Shown here in pieces: positions 29,071 through 38,332 of a stretch of DNA of 64,000 nucleotides. Every line of letters begins with the position of its first letter. The first letter of the stretch is position 1. Under the pieces are notes generated by a model. The model made no database searches and was not told the origin of the DNA. It saw only the letters and a program-made list of their open reading frames with translations. Source of the DNA: Ensifer adhaerens (GTDB taxonomy: Bacteria; Pseudomonadota; Alphaproteobacteria; Rhizobiales; Rhizobiaceae). The DNA is taken from assembly GCF_028993555.1 (NCBI RefSeq), contig NZ_CP118611.1:2627501-2691500 (forward strand). Reading direction: 5' to 3'. Position numbers and translations under genes: made by a program.

Positions 29071-32000
29071 GCATGACCTCCCTCGAACGCAACAATCGGG
29101 ACATGGGTCGAAAACTCGGCCGGATCGAGCTGGAGGACCTCGCTCCAGGTGTTTTGGCGAACAGCGAACATCGTTTCCAGTGCCTGCCACGCCGCGGCAT
29201 CTTTCGGCCCTGCCGGGTGGTGCAGCGAGGCAAGCGCCACGGCCGGCATCTCCAATTGTATCGCCTCGGCGAAGGCGTATCGCGCCACCCGCTCGGCGCG
29301 TCGCTGCTGGCCGTGATGCAGGAGAAGGGTCGCTTCGCCGAGCGCTGCAGCCGGGCGACCGATCGGGTAGACGCGCGCGAACCGCTCGAGCTTTCGCAGG
29401 ACGAGCTGTGCAGCTGCCGGGTCCCCGCCCTCCGTGCTGCTCGCGACGTCAAACAGCCGGGCAAGTGCCGGAAGCGTCCGTGTCTTCATCGCCGGGTTGA
29501 GCGTATGGCACCAGGCGAGTGCGCGCTCGAACCAGGCTTTTGCTTCGCGCGTGTCGCCCTGCCGTTGAGCGGCTTCCGCCAGAAGCGATGCGCCCTCGAT
29601 ACAGTGCACGAGTTCCAGTCCGTCGGCCTTTACTGTGATGATCTGCCTGAGTTCATCGAGGTCGGCTTCGATGGCGGCCCATCGGCCCAGCGCCGCATGG
29701 CCCCTGAGCCGGCCGAGCAGGCCGCAGCCAAGAACCTGGGTGTCGCCGCGCCTGCGGCCCTCTTCGCAGATCCGCTGAACCAGGATCTCCCAGGGGGCGA
29801 TGCCCTCGAAAGCGGAGGTCAGCAGCCAGGGACCGGAAATCGTCTCGAGGCCGACTGCCACTTCGCACCAACGCCTTAAGTCGCCGACGGTCGAGGCATT
29901 GTTGAGGCCGGCCTCGAACGCCTGCTTGCCCTCACGCCAATGGCCGATGCCGATTTGGTACATGCCCGACAGAAGGTCGACGCGCACGCGCGTTCCCAGC
30001 TGATCCACACGCTCCGAAAGCGCGGCCGCCAGCCGGCTGTAGTGCTCGGCCTGTTTGTGAAGTGGGATCACGCCACATATGGCGCCGAGGCTCGCGTAGT
30101 TGGTGGCGGTCGTCGGCGAAACATATTTGTTTCTTTCGGCAAGGTTCGTCGCCCGAAGCGTCGCATGGATCAACCGCAGCTTCTCGCTGGTGAAGTAGTA
30201 GATCCGCGTCAGGTCCTCATGTGCCTTTGCGGCGAGAAGGAATGGGTCGGACGGTGACCGCGAGATCTCGCGTTCCAGAATCCAGTCCTTGTCCCCATGG
30301 GTCACGCGACGCCACACCTGTTCGGCAAGGTCGAGAACGAGATGCAGCGCGAGGCCGGCCGATGTGCGCGGAAGCGGCAGGCCGGAAAGCCGAAGGCCTT
30401 CTTCGTAGGCATGCCTCGCAGCCTCGGCGCGGCCGAGATTGAGACTAGCCTCCCCGAGCAGGAAACAGGCGGCTGCCCGTCGGGCAGGCGTGATCGCGAT
30501 CGAGAGCTCGTGCGCAGTCTTGAAAAAGCGCTCGATCAGGTCGACCACTGCGGCATTGTCGAACTGGCGCAGACGCAACTCGGCGACACGATCCAGATAG
30601 TTGAACGCCAGCGCTGCATCTCCAGCGCGCTCCCAATGGCTCAGGATGCGCGGCAGGTTTTCCGCGTTGTCGGGTTGTTTGCTTTCCTCCATCGCCTGGG
30701 CGATGGCGCGATGCGCCTCCCGGCGCTGTTCCGACAGCATGCTGTCGTAGATGGCCTGACGGATGACGGCATGGCTGAATGTGAAGCGGCCTGGACGGTC
30801 GTCCATGGGCTTGACCAGGTGGGCCGCCTGCAGCCGATCGATGCTTGCCTCGATATTCAAGGCGGACTTCCTGATCGGCGGAAGCGCCTGGAGTTCGGCG
30901 GCGGAAAAGGTCGCGCCCATGGCGCTTGCGATCTTCAGGAGAGCCTGGAGTTCGGCCGGAAGCTGGTCGGTTCGTGCGATCACGGTGACCTTTGCCGTAT
31001 TGAGCAAGGTCGCTTCGTTCGAACGGGTTTCGGCAAGCGACAGCGGTGCCTGGGTTTCTGCAGCCTTCGGCAATCGCCGTTCGCCGATCATACGGCAGAT
31101 TTCGCGTATGAGCAGCGGGTTTCCGGCCGACTGGGCATAGACCGCTTCGCAGAAACCGTCTGCCGGGGAACTGCCGCCGATCGACGCGCGCACGAGTGAA
31201 ATCGTGCCCTCGAAGTCGAGCGGCAAGAGATCAAGTGTCTGGGCGCCATTGTGGTGTTGTCCGGTCCACCGCGTCATGTCCTGTTGCGTCCTGGCCGTTC
31301 GGGTTGAGACAACGACCGGGATCGGTGCCGTTCCGGAAACCAGGCGGCCGAGCAACTGACCGGATGCCTCGTCCAGCCAGTGGATGTCCTCGAGCACCAC
31401 GAGGCCACGCCCCCAGGAAAGGCTGTCAGCCATGAGGTCGCGCAGCAATTCACGCAGACGGTGGGACCGCCCGTCGCCTGACATTGCCCGGGTCTCGACC
31501 GTGTCTGCCAAGGTGAGGTGGATGGCATCGTTCAGCAGTGGCGCCAGATGTGCGAGGTCCGGTCGATGGTCGAAGAACTGCACTACCTGATCCGAGGCTT
31601 CGGCACCACGCAGGTCGCCGATGCCGAGCAGGTCGCGGATTACGCCGCGCCAGGCAAAATAGGGCACGTCGCTTTCGATATCGTCGGCATTACCGACCAG
31701 AACCTGGCTGCCATTGTCACGGCAGTTTTCGACGAAGGCGCGAAGCAGCGCCGATTTGCCAACGCCGGATTCGCCTTTGACGATCATCACGCCGGCGGCC
31801 TGCCCCCTGCCGGCGCGCTCGACATAGGCGTTGAGTGCCGCCAGTTCAGCGGCCCGGTTGAAAAGAATGGGGGATTTGTTGTCGATCGTCGCGACCGTTT
31901 CGGCAATCGGCGCGAAGGCGACCACGCCACCGCGCATGCCGGGCACCGCGAGTTTCCAGGGACCGGAAAAAGCGATATGGCCGGCAGTCTCCTTCGCCGT

Positions 32001-33182
32001 CGCCTGGTCGACGAGAATGCGGCCCGCCGCAACGCTCGCCAGCCGGGAGGCCATGTTCACGGCAGCGCCGACGACAGTATAGTCGGCACGATGGATCGTG
32101 CCGAGCGCGCCGCAGAAACTCTCGCCGGTCGAGATGCCGGCCGACAGACCGAGGTCCGGTTCGTCGAGTTCGCTCGACAGGCGCAGGGCAGCGATGATCG
32201 CCCGGCGCGCATTGTCCGCATGTTTCTTGCCGGGCAGGCCGAAGACGGCGAAGACCTCAAGCCCGCCCGAGTGAAGCGCCGTGTGCAGGATCTCTCCGCC
32301 GGGGCGGCCAACGACGGCAATCGACCGGGCTATGAGCTTGTTCAGCCGGTCAAGATCCGTATCGAGATCGCGCCCGACGATATGCACGAAAAGCGCGGTC
32401 ACGGTTCTGAGGTCTGCGAGCCATTCCGAAAGCGGTGAAAGTAGGCGGCTGCGCAGCGAAAGGGGCAAATAGGCCTCAAGCCGGTCGGTTGCGGTGCCCG
32501 GCTGAGTGCCGGGCGCTTCCTTCGTGGTCGAGCAGGGCTCGATGCTATCGAGGCGCGCGGTCCCTTCCCGGTTTGGTCCTCCTTTGGCGCGCTTGCCGAC
32601 CAATTGCCACACGGCATCGGAGACCAGAATTTCGCCGGCATCGCTCAGTTGTCCGCAATGATCGGCCTGGGCCATGCAGTCGCCGCCGACGATCAGCCAA
32701 CGCTGGTCGACGCGCGGCAGCAGATGCAGCAGCGTTATGGCGCCCGCACCGACGGCGATGCGCAGTTGAAGCGCATCTTCGGGGGTGCCCGGCCCGCCGA
32801 TTTGCTCACGGATCCGTTCGGCGCAGTAACAGCTGCGCCAGGCGGTCTGTTCGAGTTCTTCAGGTGAAGGCGCCCGCCAGCCGGCGATCAGGCTGTCGCC
32901 GGCGAAGCTCAAGACCGTGCCGCCATGCTCCTCGATGTGGTTGATGAGTTCGCCCATGAAGGCATTCAGAAGCAGGCTGACACGCTCGGCGCCGCCGGCG
33001 CGGTCGCTTTCGGACCATTTGGCGGTCAGGCGCGTGAAGCCGGAAATATCGGCGAATAGCAGTGAGCCGAGGAAGTCTTCCCGTGCGGGGGCAGCCGATT
33101 CCGTCGCTGCCGGGGAGGACCATTGGACAAGGGCTCCGGACAGGTAACGTTGGAACTCATATTTGCCGGCGCCACCAACCAC
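29067..33182 (-). CDS. Tandem class III nucleotidyl cyclase-AAA/STAND ATPase-TPR protein
   Basis: A 1371-residue cytoplasmic protein laid out like mammalian soluble adenylyl cyclase. Cyclase domain 1 (about 38-195) keeps both metal aspartates, D45 in FADISGF and D96 in FAGDS, but lacks the Asn/Arg pair. Cyclase domain 2 (about 260-395) has lost the metal residues (H267; SGG for GD) but keeps N376 and R380 in VNMASRL. The two could form one composite site. A P-loop ATPase follows (GESGVGKS at 470-477, Walker B VVLED at 595-599). A long helical TPR-like region then runs to the C-terminus. The GTG start at 33182 has GGGGAG upstream. Confidence 0.87.
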   Translation of the reverse strand: MVGGAGKYEFQRYLSGALVQWSSPAATESAAPAREDFLGSLLFADISGFTRLTAKWSESDRAGGAERVSLLLNAFMGELINHIEEHGGTVLSFAGDSLIAGWRAPSPEELEQTAWRSCYCAERIREQIGGPGTPEDALQLRIAVGAGAITLLHLLPRVDQRWLIVGGDCMAQADHCGQLSDAGEILVSDAVWQLVGKRAKGGPNREGTARLDSIEPCSTTKEAPGTQPGTATDRLEAYLPLSLRSRLLSPLSEWLADLRTVTALFVHIVGRDLDTDLDRLNKLIARSIAVVGRPGGEILHTALHSGGLEVFAVFGLPGKKHADNARRAIIAALRLSSELDEPDLGLSAGISTGESFCGALGTIHRADYTVVGAAVNMASRLASVAAGRILVDQATAKETAGHIAFSGPWKLAVPGMRGGVVAFAPIAETVATIDNKSPILFNRAAELAALNAYVERAGRGQAAGVMIVKGESGVGKSALLRAFVENCRDNGSQVLVGNADDIESDVPYFAWRGVIRDLLGIGDLRGAEASDQVVQFFDHRPDLAHLAPLLNDAIHLTLADTVETRAMSGDGRSHRLRELLRDLMADSLSWGRGLVVLEDIHWLDEASGQLLGRLVSGTAPIPVVVSTRTARTQQDMTRWTGQHHNGAQTLDLLPLDFEGTISLVRASIGGSSPADGFCEAVYAQSAGNPLLIREICRMIGERRLPKAAETQAPLSLAETRSNEATLLNTAKVTVIARTDQLPAELQALLKIASAMGATFSAAELQALPPIRKSALNIEASIDRLQAAHLVKPMDDRPGRFTFSHAVIRQAIYDSMLSEQRREAHRAIAQAMEESKQPDNAENLPRILSHWERAGDAALAFNYLDRVAELRLRQFDNAAVVDLIERFFKTAHELSIAITPARRAAACFLLGEASLNLGRAEAARHAYEEGLRLSGLPLPRTSAGLALHLVLDLAEQVWRRVTHGDKDWILEREISRSPSDPFLLAAKAHEDLTRIYYFTSEKLRLIHATLRATNLAERNKYVSPTTATNYASLGAICGVIPLHKQAEHYSRLAAALSERVDQLGTRVRVDLLSGMYQIGIGHWREGKQAFEAGLNNASTVGDLRRWCEVAVGLETISGPWLLTSAFEGIAPWEILVQRICEEGRRRGDTQVLGCGLLGRLRGHAALGRWAAIEADLDELRQIITVKADGLELVHCIEGASLLAEAAQRQGDTREAKAWFERALAWCHTLNPAMKTRTLPALARLFDVASSTEGGDPAAAQLVLRKLERFARVYPIGRPAAALGEATLLLHHGQQRRAERVARYAFAEAIQLEMPAVALASLHHPAGPKDAAAWQALETMFAVRQNTWSEVLQLDPAEFSTHVPIVAFEGGHA

Positions 33183-33353
33183 GCAAAATTCTCCCCAAGA
33201 TTTTAGAGTAACACGCCTCCTGTCTCACTGAAAGTCGACTCGCGCTGATCTACGGAACACCAGTAACGGCAAGTAAATAGCTGTTTCGCGAGGCTTTCGG
33301 ACGGAGTAATGTTTCCCCGATTGTTCGAGGGGGTCTCGTAACAGGAGGGGACG

Positions 33354-35039
33354 ATGGGGGTCGACTGGGTTGGTCCGGTTGCCGCCGTGACGCGCCGCGA
33401 TGTCTTGCGGCTGGTTTCGGCGGGCGTGCTTGCAAATGTGCTTTCCGGATGCCGGCATCTGCCTTCGCCGGGCGCCTGCAGCCTCAGTCACCCGATCATC
33501 GACGTCCATTGCCATTTCTTCAACGCGGCCGATGTGCCGGTGGATGGACTGGTTCGCTACGTGGCGTTGCGGGAGAAGATGCCGGAGAAAAGGCTCTCCT
33601 CGAACGCTGCGGAGGCGAAGGGGCTGGAAAATGCCCTGGTGGTCTTTCTCGTGACAGCACTTGGCGATGTCGCGCCCAAAGCCAAGCATGAACTCGCCGT
33701 CCTGAAAAAAGGAGCGCGGCGCCTTTCCGACGCCGAGCTCGCGCGGCGCAAGGACGAGCAATTGCGCGTCGCGGTAAGGGATCTGATCGCGCGCGCAGGC
33801 GAGCAACGCTCGACGTTTTCGCGGCGCAGTGTCGGCGAATCCCCTGACTATGACGGCTTGCTGCGCCAGCTCGGCGGAGCGCCCGAACTGCCGCAGACAT
33901 TCCAGCGGCGTTCGGGCGGCGGCGTGAGTGAAGCGGATGTCGATACCGTCGCCACAGCCGCAAAAGCGCACGACCAGATCGGCACCTATCTTTCCTTCGT
34001 CCGGCTGATGCAGGACTATCGGGAGAATCTGGCGGAGGCCTATATCAAGATCTTCGCGTCCAAATGCCGGCTCTCGCTGATTACGCCGAGCATCCTGGAC
34101 TTCGATAAATCGCTCCACGGGACATCATCGCCACAGCGCGACCAGGTCGATGTCATGGACGAGGTCCAGCAGATCGTCACCAGGAAGCACGGCATCCGCA
34201 TGCACAGCTTCGTCGGCTTCGATCCGCATCGGGAAGCGCAGAGGCCGGGTTCGTCGCTGGCAAATGTCCAATATGCGATCATGGAAAAGGGCTTCATCGG
34301 CGTCAAGATCTACCCGCCGATGGGTTTCAAGGCCTGGGGCAATGCGGACCCGGCGATCGATGCCGCGCTGAAGCGGCTTTATGTCTGGTGCCGTGACCAC
34401 GACGTGCCGATCATGGCCCATGCGGAAAACAGCATCGGCGCCGGCTGCGGCTATGGTAATCTGGCAAGCCCTGCCTATTGGAAGAAGCTGCTCGACACGA
34501 ACCAATATGACGAGCTGCGGATCAACCTGGCGCATTTCGGTGCCTTCGACGAAGTCATACGCCCGGGCGCGCCGACGGGCGTGATGGTCTCCTGTGCCCA
34601 GGACAAGTTTTCCGGGCCGCCGACCTGGGAAGAGATCATTGGCAGGACGATCGATCACGAGCGCCGCCCGAACCTGTTTGCGGATCTGAGCTATCTCAGC
34701 GAACTGGTCAGCAGCGACGACAAGAATCTTCACGCTCAGATCCGGCAACTGCTGGACAAATGGCTTGATGACTACGACCCGGACGCCCGCCATCTCATGT
34801 TCGGGACCGACTGGTCGATGATGGCGCTGGAGAAGGATTACAACGCCTATGTCTCAAGGATTGCCGAGCAACTGACGCTGGCAAGCGTCAGTGATGAGCA
34901 TCAGCAAAACATCTTCTGGAGGAATGCGTCCCGTTTTCTCGGTCTCGACCGGCCGGGCAAAACGCGCGACCGGCTCACCGCCTATTGCGACAAGCACGGT
35001 TTGGGTTCGGCCTGGCTCTCCGAACTGGCGATTGCCTGA
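33354..35039 (+). CDS. Tat-exported lipoprotein amidohydrolase (PF04909-like)
   Basis: A 561-residue metal-dependent hydrolase. The N-terminus has a twin-arginine motif TRRDVLRL (13-20) running into a lipobox LSGC (Cys33), so export of the folded enzyme followed by lipidation is likely. The metal pair H52/H54 in IDVHCHFF, later HAE and a C-terminal FGTDW are amidohydrolase landmarks. A charged insert (about 70-230) makes it much longer than usual amidohydrolase_2 enzymes (300-350). GGAGG precedes the ATG. It is divergent from the cyclase gene across 171 bases. The substrate is unknown. Confidence 0.83.
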   Translation: MGVDWVGPVAAVTRRDVLRLVSAGVLANVLSGCRHLPSPGACSLSHPIIDVHCHFFNAADVPVDGLVRYVALREKMPEKRLSSNAAEAKGLENALVVFLVTALGDVAPKAKHELAVLKKGARRLSDAELARRKDEQLRVAVRDLIARAGEQRSTFSRRSVGESPDYDGLLRQLGGAPELPQTFQRRSGGGVSEADVDTVATAAKAHDQIGTYLSFVRLMQDYRENLAEAYIKIFASKCRLSLITPSILDFDKSLHGTSSPQRDQVDVMDEVQQIVTRKHGIRMHSFVGFDPHREAQRPGSSLANVQYAIMEKGFIGVKIYPPMGFKAWGNADPAIDAALKRLYVWCRDHDVPIMAHAENSIGAGCGYGNLASPAYWKKLLDTNQYDELRINLAHFGAFDEVIRPGAPTGVMVSCAQDKFSGPPTWEEIIGRTIDHERRPNLFADLSYLSELVSSDDKNLHAQIRQLLDKWLDDYDPDARHLMFGTDWSMMALEKDYNAYVSRIAEQLTLASVSDEHQQNIFWRNASRFLGLDRPGKTRDRLTAYCDKHGLGSAWLSELAIA

Positions 35040-35072
35040 GACAAAGCCGCAGCGTCGACGATCGCGTCCCGA

Positions 35073-35678
35073 TCAGCGCCACGGCGCAGTGCGCGCAATC
35101 CACTCCCGCGTCCGCCCCTCGGGATCGGCATTCAGGGTGATATCGGTGACGACGGCGGCGCTGTCGGCGCCATGTTCGAAGACGCCGGCGATCCGCTCAA
35201 TGTTGAGGCCGCCGATCGCAACGAGAGGCAACGCTCCGACGCGTTTCCGCCAGGCAGCGAGCTGCGGCAACCCTTGCGGATCCCATTTCATCTGCTTCAG
35301 GATCGTCGGATAGATCGGTCCGAGCGCGACGTAGTCGGGGCTGGCGGAAAGGGCTGTCTCCAGCTCTGCTTCGTCGTGGGTGCTGAGGCCGAGTTTCAGG
35401 CCGGAAGCGCGGATTGCGGCAAGATCCGCATCCGCGAGATCCTCCTGGCCGAGATGGACGAAATCGCAGCCTTCCTCGATCGCAAGGCGCCAGTAATCGT
35501 TGACGATGAGCTGGCAGCCATGACGATCACAGGTCGCCTTGGCGGCGCGGATCTCGTCGCGGAGTTCTGTTTCCGGACGATCCTTGATGCGAAGCTGCAC
35601 CAGTTTGACGCCGAGCGGTACCAGCCGCTCGATCCATCGGGCACTGTCGACGATGAGATAGAAGGGATCGAGTTTCAT
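35073..35678 (-). CDS. thiE: Thiamine phosphate synthase
   Basis: A 201-residue TIM barrel that joins HMP-pyrophosphate and the thiazole phosphate to give thiamine phosphate. VQLRIKD, the DVNDYW-like [22 protein letters not shown] and [11 protein letters not shown] match the family. Its ATG overlaps the thiG stop by 4 bases. It is the last gene of the thiOSGE operon and ends 33 bases from the convergent amidohydrolase stop. Confidence 0.92.
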   Translation of the reverse strand: MKLDPFYLIVDSARWIERLVPLGVKLVQLRIKDRPETELRDEIRAAKATCDRHGCQLIVNDYWRLAIEEGCDFVHLGQEDLADADLAAIRASGLKLGLSTHDEAELETALSASPDYVALGPIYPTILKQMKWDPQGLPQLAAWRKRVGALPLVAIGGLNIERIAGVFEHGADSAAVVTDITLNADPEGRTREWIARTAPWR

Positions 35679-36448
35679 GCGAACACCGCCTTTCCGATGA
35701 CGGGCGTGGAGGGAACGGCAAAGTCGCGCGGTTCGAGCATGCCGGCCTTAAAGGCGTCACGTCCGGCATCGATTGCGCCAGCGAAGGCGGCGGCCATGAG
35801 GGCCGGCTTCGCCGCCCCGGCGACGGCGGTATTGAGCAGAACCGCGTCAAAACCGAGTTCCATCACCGTCGTTGCGTGTGACGGCCGGCCGATGCCGGCA
35901 TCGACGATCAGTGGCATGTCGGCAAACTCCGCCCGCATGGCTCGCAACGCGGGAATGTTCTGCGGCCCCATGGCACTGCCGATCGGCGCGCACCAGGGCA
36001 TCAGCACCTTGCACCCGGCTTCGACGAGACGTTCGCCGACCACGAGATCGTCGGTCGTATAGGGAAAGACCTCGAAGCCTTCGGCGCAGAGAATGCGTGC
36101 TGCCTCGACCAGCCCGAACACGTCGGGCTGAAGCGTGTCATGGTGGCCGATGACTTCGAGCTTGATCCAGTTGGTGCCGAAGACCTCGCGTGCCATCTTG
36201 GCCGTCAGCACCGCCTCCGACACCGAGTGGCAGCCGGCGGTGTTCGGCAATACGTGCACGCCGAGCGACCGGATCAGTTCGAAGAAGGCACCGCCCTGAC
36301 GGCCGCCGGCAGTTTCGCGACGCAGCGAGACCGTGACGATCTCGGTTGCCGATGAACGAACCGCGTCTTCAAGCGCGGCAGGCGAGGGGTAACGGGCGGT
36401 GCCCAGAAGCAGGCGAGAGCGCAGTTCCTGTCCGTAAAGTCTCAGCAT
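35675..36448 (-). CDS. thiG: Thiazole synthase
   Basis: A 257-residue TIM-barrel enzyme forming the thiazole ring from 1-deoxyxylulose 5-phosphate, the ThiS thiocarboxylate and dehydroglycine. Schiff-base lysine K96 in [24 protein letters not shown] and VDAGIGRPS are all present. It begins three bases after the thiS stop. Confidence 0.95.
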   Translation of the reverse strand: MLRLYGQELRSRLLLGTARYPSPAALEDAVRSSATEIVTVSLRRETAGGRQGGAFFELIRSLGVHVLPNTAGCHSVSEAVLTAKMAREVFGTNWIKLEVIGHHDTLQPDVFGLVEAARILCAEGFEVFPYTTDDLVVGERLVEAGCKVLMPWCAPIGSAMGPQNIPALRAMRAEFADMPLIVDAGIGRPSHATTVMELGFDAVLLNTAVAGAAKPALMAAAFAGAIDAGRDAFKAGMLEPRDFAVPSTPVIGKAVFA

Positions 36449-36451
36449 GTC

Positions 36452-36649
36452 TCAGCCTCCTTTCATCGGTGAGAGAATTTCGATCCGGTCGCGATCGTTG
36501 AGGGAATGGGTCGAGCGGTCGGCCCGGTGCACCAACTCGCCATTGACGGCGGTGGCAAGCCAGTCGCCTTCGAAGTCGAGTGCGGCTAGAAGCTCGGCAA
36601 GGGTCGCGACTGCGAGGTCGTGATCCTCGCCGTTGACGGTCAATTTCAT
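36452..36649 (-). CDS. thiS: Sulfur carrier protein ThiS
   Basis: A 65-residue ubiquitin-fold protein ending in the essential Gly-Gly (SPMKGG). This C-terminus is adenylated and thiocarboxylated to deliver sulfur to ThiG. Its ATG overlaps the thiO stop by 4 bases. No ThiF adenylyltransferase is present in the window. Confidence 0.95.
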   Translation of the reverse strand: MKLTVNGEDHDLAVATLAELLAALDFEGDWLATAVNGELVHRADRSTHSLNDRDRIEILSPMKGG

Positions 36650-37623
36650 GCGGCGTCTCCCTTCAGGTTCCGGGCAAGGGCAATGCCCGCCGCCTCCTCG
36701 GCCAAGGCCGGCGAAAGCAGAAAGCCGTGGCGGTAGAGCCCGTTGAGCGTGATCGTGTTTCCAGCACGAATGATGCGCGGCAGATTGTTGGCAAAGGCCG
36801 GCCGGACGCCGGTCCCGGTTTCAAGCAGCCGCGCCTCGCCGAAGGCAGGGTGAAGCGCATAGGCGGCGTTCAGCAATTCCATCAGCGAACGGGCGGTGAT
36901 CGGGCCGCCGTCGTCGGTTTCGACCATGGTCGCCCCGCACATGAAGAGGCCGTTGCCGCGCGGCACGATGTAGAGCGGGATGCGCGGATGGATGAGACGG
37001 ACTGGCCGCGACAATTCCACTTCGCCGGTCTGCAAATAGAGCATCTCGCCGCGCACTCCGCGCAAACCGGCGATGGTGCCGATGCGCGAAGCGCCGCTAC
37101 AGTCGGCGATCAGATCGCTGTCGCCGTTGCTATCCGCCTCGTCGATGAAGGTTGCGCCGTGCTCGACGAGTTTTTGGCGCAGCAAGGCAATCGCTCGACG
37201 AGGGTCGAGATGCGCCTCGCCGGGGAAGAACAACGCTTCTCGGAAGCGCCCGGCAAGCGCCGGCTCCAACCTCGCGATCGCTTCCCCATCGAGCCATTCA
37301 AAGCCGGAGGTACGCGAAGCGAAGCGTTTGAGTTCGCCGGCGTCTCGCGGCGGGGCGACGACGAGCGTGCCGTTGCGCGACACTTCACCCGGAAGCGTGC
37401 GGTCCCACCAGTCGATGGCGCCGATGCCGCGCGTCAGCACCGTTTCCTCGGCGCTCTCGCGTTCACACCAGGGCGCAAGCATGCCGCCGGCAAACCACGA
37501 GGCCGCTCCGCCAAAACCCGGCTGCCGCTCGGCAATGACCACCTCGACGCCGTGGCCTATCAGCTCATGCGCCAAGGTCAGCCCGACGACGCCGGCGCCT
37601 TTGATCAGGACGCGCAAGGTCAT
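36646..37623 (-). CDS. thiO: Glycine oxidase ThiO
   Basis: A 325-residue FAD-dependent amine oxidase. The N-terminal dinucleotide motif is KGAGVVGLTLAHELI, FAD contacts include GAASWFAGGMLAPW, and the C-terminus has NGLYRHGFLLSPALAE. It oxidises glycine to the iminoacetate used by ThiG. The ATG at 37623 gives a normal-length enzyme. Upstream are about 165 bases and then a TPP riboswitch, where many alphaproteobacteria have thiC. Confidence 0.9.
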   Translation of the reverse strand: MTLRVLIKGAGVVGLTLAHELIGHGVEVVIAERQPGFGGAASWFAGGMLAPWCERESAEETVLTRGIGAIDWWDRTLPGEVSRNGTLVVAPPRDAGELKRFASRTSGFEWLDGEAIARLEPALAGRFREALFFPGEAHLDPRRAIALLRQKLVEHGATFIDEADSNGDSDLIADCSGASRIGTIAGLRGVRGEMLYLQTGEVELSRPVRLIHPRIPLYIVPRGNGLFMCGATMVETDDGGPITARSLMELLNAAYALHPAFGEARLLETGTGVRPAFANNLPRIIRAGNTITLNGLYRHGFLLSPALAEEAAGIALARNLKGDAA

Positions 37624-37789
37624 CGCGCCCAGCCGTGGCGAGCCGAAAGTCGGCCCGAAAGAAGCAAAGTTGCGATGATGATACGCATTGCCGAGGCTCC
37701 ATTGTTGGAGACCCAATTCGAGCCCGGAAGGGAAGGAAGGACGCCTTGCCGGGTAGCTCGCGCGAACGCGAATGCGGCAGCGATGTCTG

Positions 37790-37893
37790 CACCGTCCCTA
37801 CGCCAGTATGAACTGGATCAGGTTCAACGGGTCACTGCGCCGCGGAAACCGCATAGCAGAATCTCAGCCCCTTGCCGGGACACCCCTGGTGAA
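37790..37893 (-). ncRNA. TPP riboswitch (THI element)
   Basis: Read on the minus strand, the conserved aptamer segments appear in order: CCAGGGGTG at the 5' end, GGGGCTGAGA, then ACCCGTTGAACCTGATC and finally ACTGGCGTAGGGA. All canonical pyrimidine- and pyrophosphate-sensing helices are recognisable. It precedes thiO by about 165 bases; this expression-platform region includes the short inverted CTCCAACAATGGAG. Thiamine pyrophosphate binding should switch off thiOSGE. Confidence 0.95.
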
Positions 37894-37923
37894 TGCGTCA
37901 AACTGAGCGGCTGGACCGGATTT

Positions 37924-37929
37924 TGTCAA
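37924..37929 (-). promoter_or_regulatory. Probable -35 element of the thi promoter
   Basis: CTTGACA on the minus strand, about 30 bases upstream of the aptamer 5' end, fits an alphaproteobacterial sigma-70 promoter. The -10 element is weak (around TCAGTT at a 17-base spacing). Confidence 0.5.
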
Positions 37930-37971
37930 GAGCTGCGATTGCTACCGCGTGTTGGCGCTTCGGGCTGAAAA

Positions 37972-37981
37972 TTATCTATAA
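37972..37981. promoter_or_regulatory. BioR-type box, thi-proximal
   Basis: TTATCTATAA, an exact match to the alphaproteobacterial BioR consensus TTATMKATAA. It lies about 43 bases upstream of the thi -35 element and 350 bases upstream of bioB. A plus-strand TATAAA at 37977-37982 overlaps it, so a plus-strand promoter reading towards bioB may be controlled here. Confidence 0.7.
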
Positions 37982-38332
37982 AATTTAGAATGACTGCGCC
38001 GTGTTGTGTTTCATGGTGCCGATTGGTGACCTCCTCGGTAGTGGCGGGGCGGGTTGCGGACGGCTAAATGCGCCGGAAAACGGAATGCTCAGTGTCTCTC
38101 GGGGTGAGTATTAGCCGATGGCGAAGGTACGACAAGTCACAGAAAGTGTTGGCTTTTTTGCTCTGTTGGTGCGGAGGTTGCCCTTCGTTCACTTGCGTCG
38201 TCGCTCGCAGTGATTGCAGCAACTCTGACGTCTCTCCTCTTGGGTGGTTGTCTGATCGCGCTCTTGAAGAAATTATAGATAATATTGCATTCTATCTATT
38301 TTTGTTTGCTGCCAAGAGGGGAATGAACGCGC
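37982..38332. other. Leader/promoter region of bioBFDAZ without a supported gene
   Basis: About 350 bases of lower GC than the surrounding genes. A 101-codon frame from 38068 overlaps bioB but has no recognisable domain and atypical composition, and I do not accept it. The region contains the bioB promoter and two BioR-like sites near its 3' end. Confidence 0.6.
38273..38301. promoter_or_regulatory. BioR box pair upstream of bioB
   Basis: TTATAGATAA at 38273-38282 is an exact BioR box. A degenerate copy, CTATCTATTT at 38292-38301 (7 of 10 match), lies 19 bp centre to centre downstream, about two helical turns. BioR is the GntR-type biotin repressor of many rhizobia. The bioR gene itself is not in this window. 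Confidence 0.85.
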
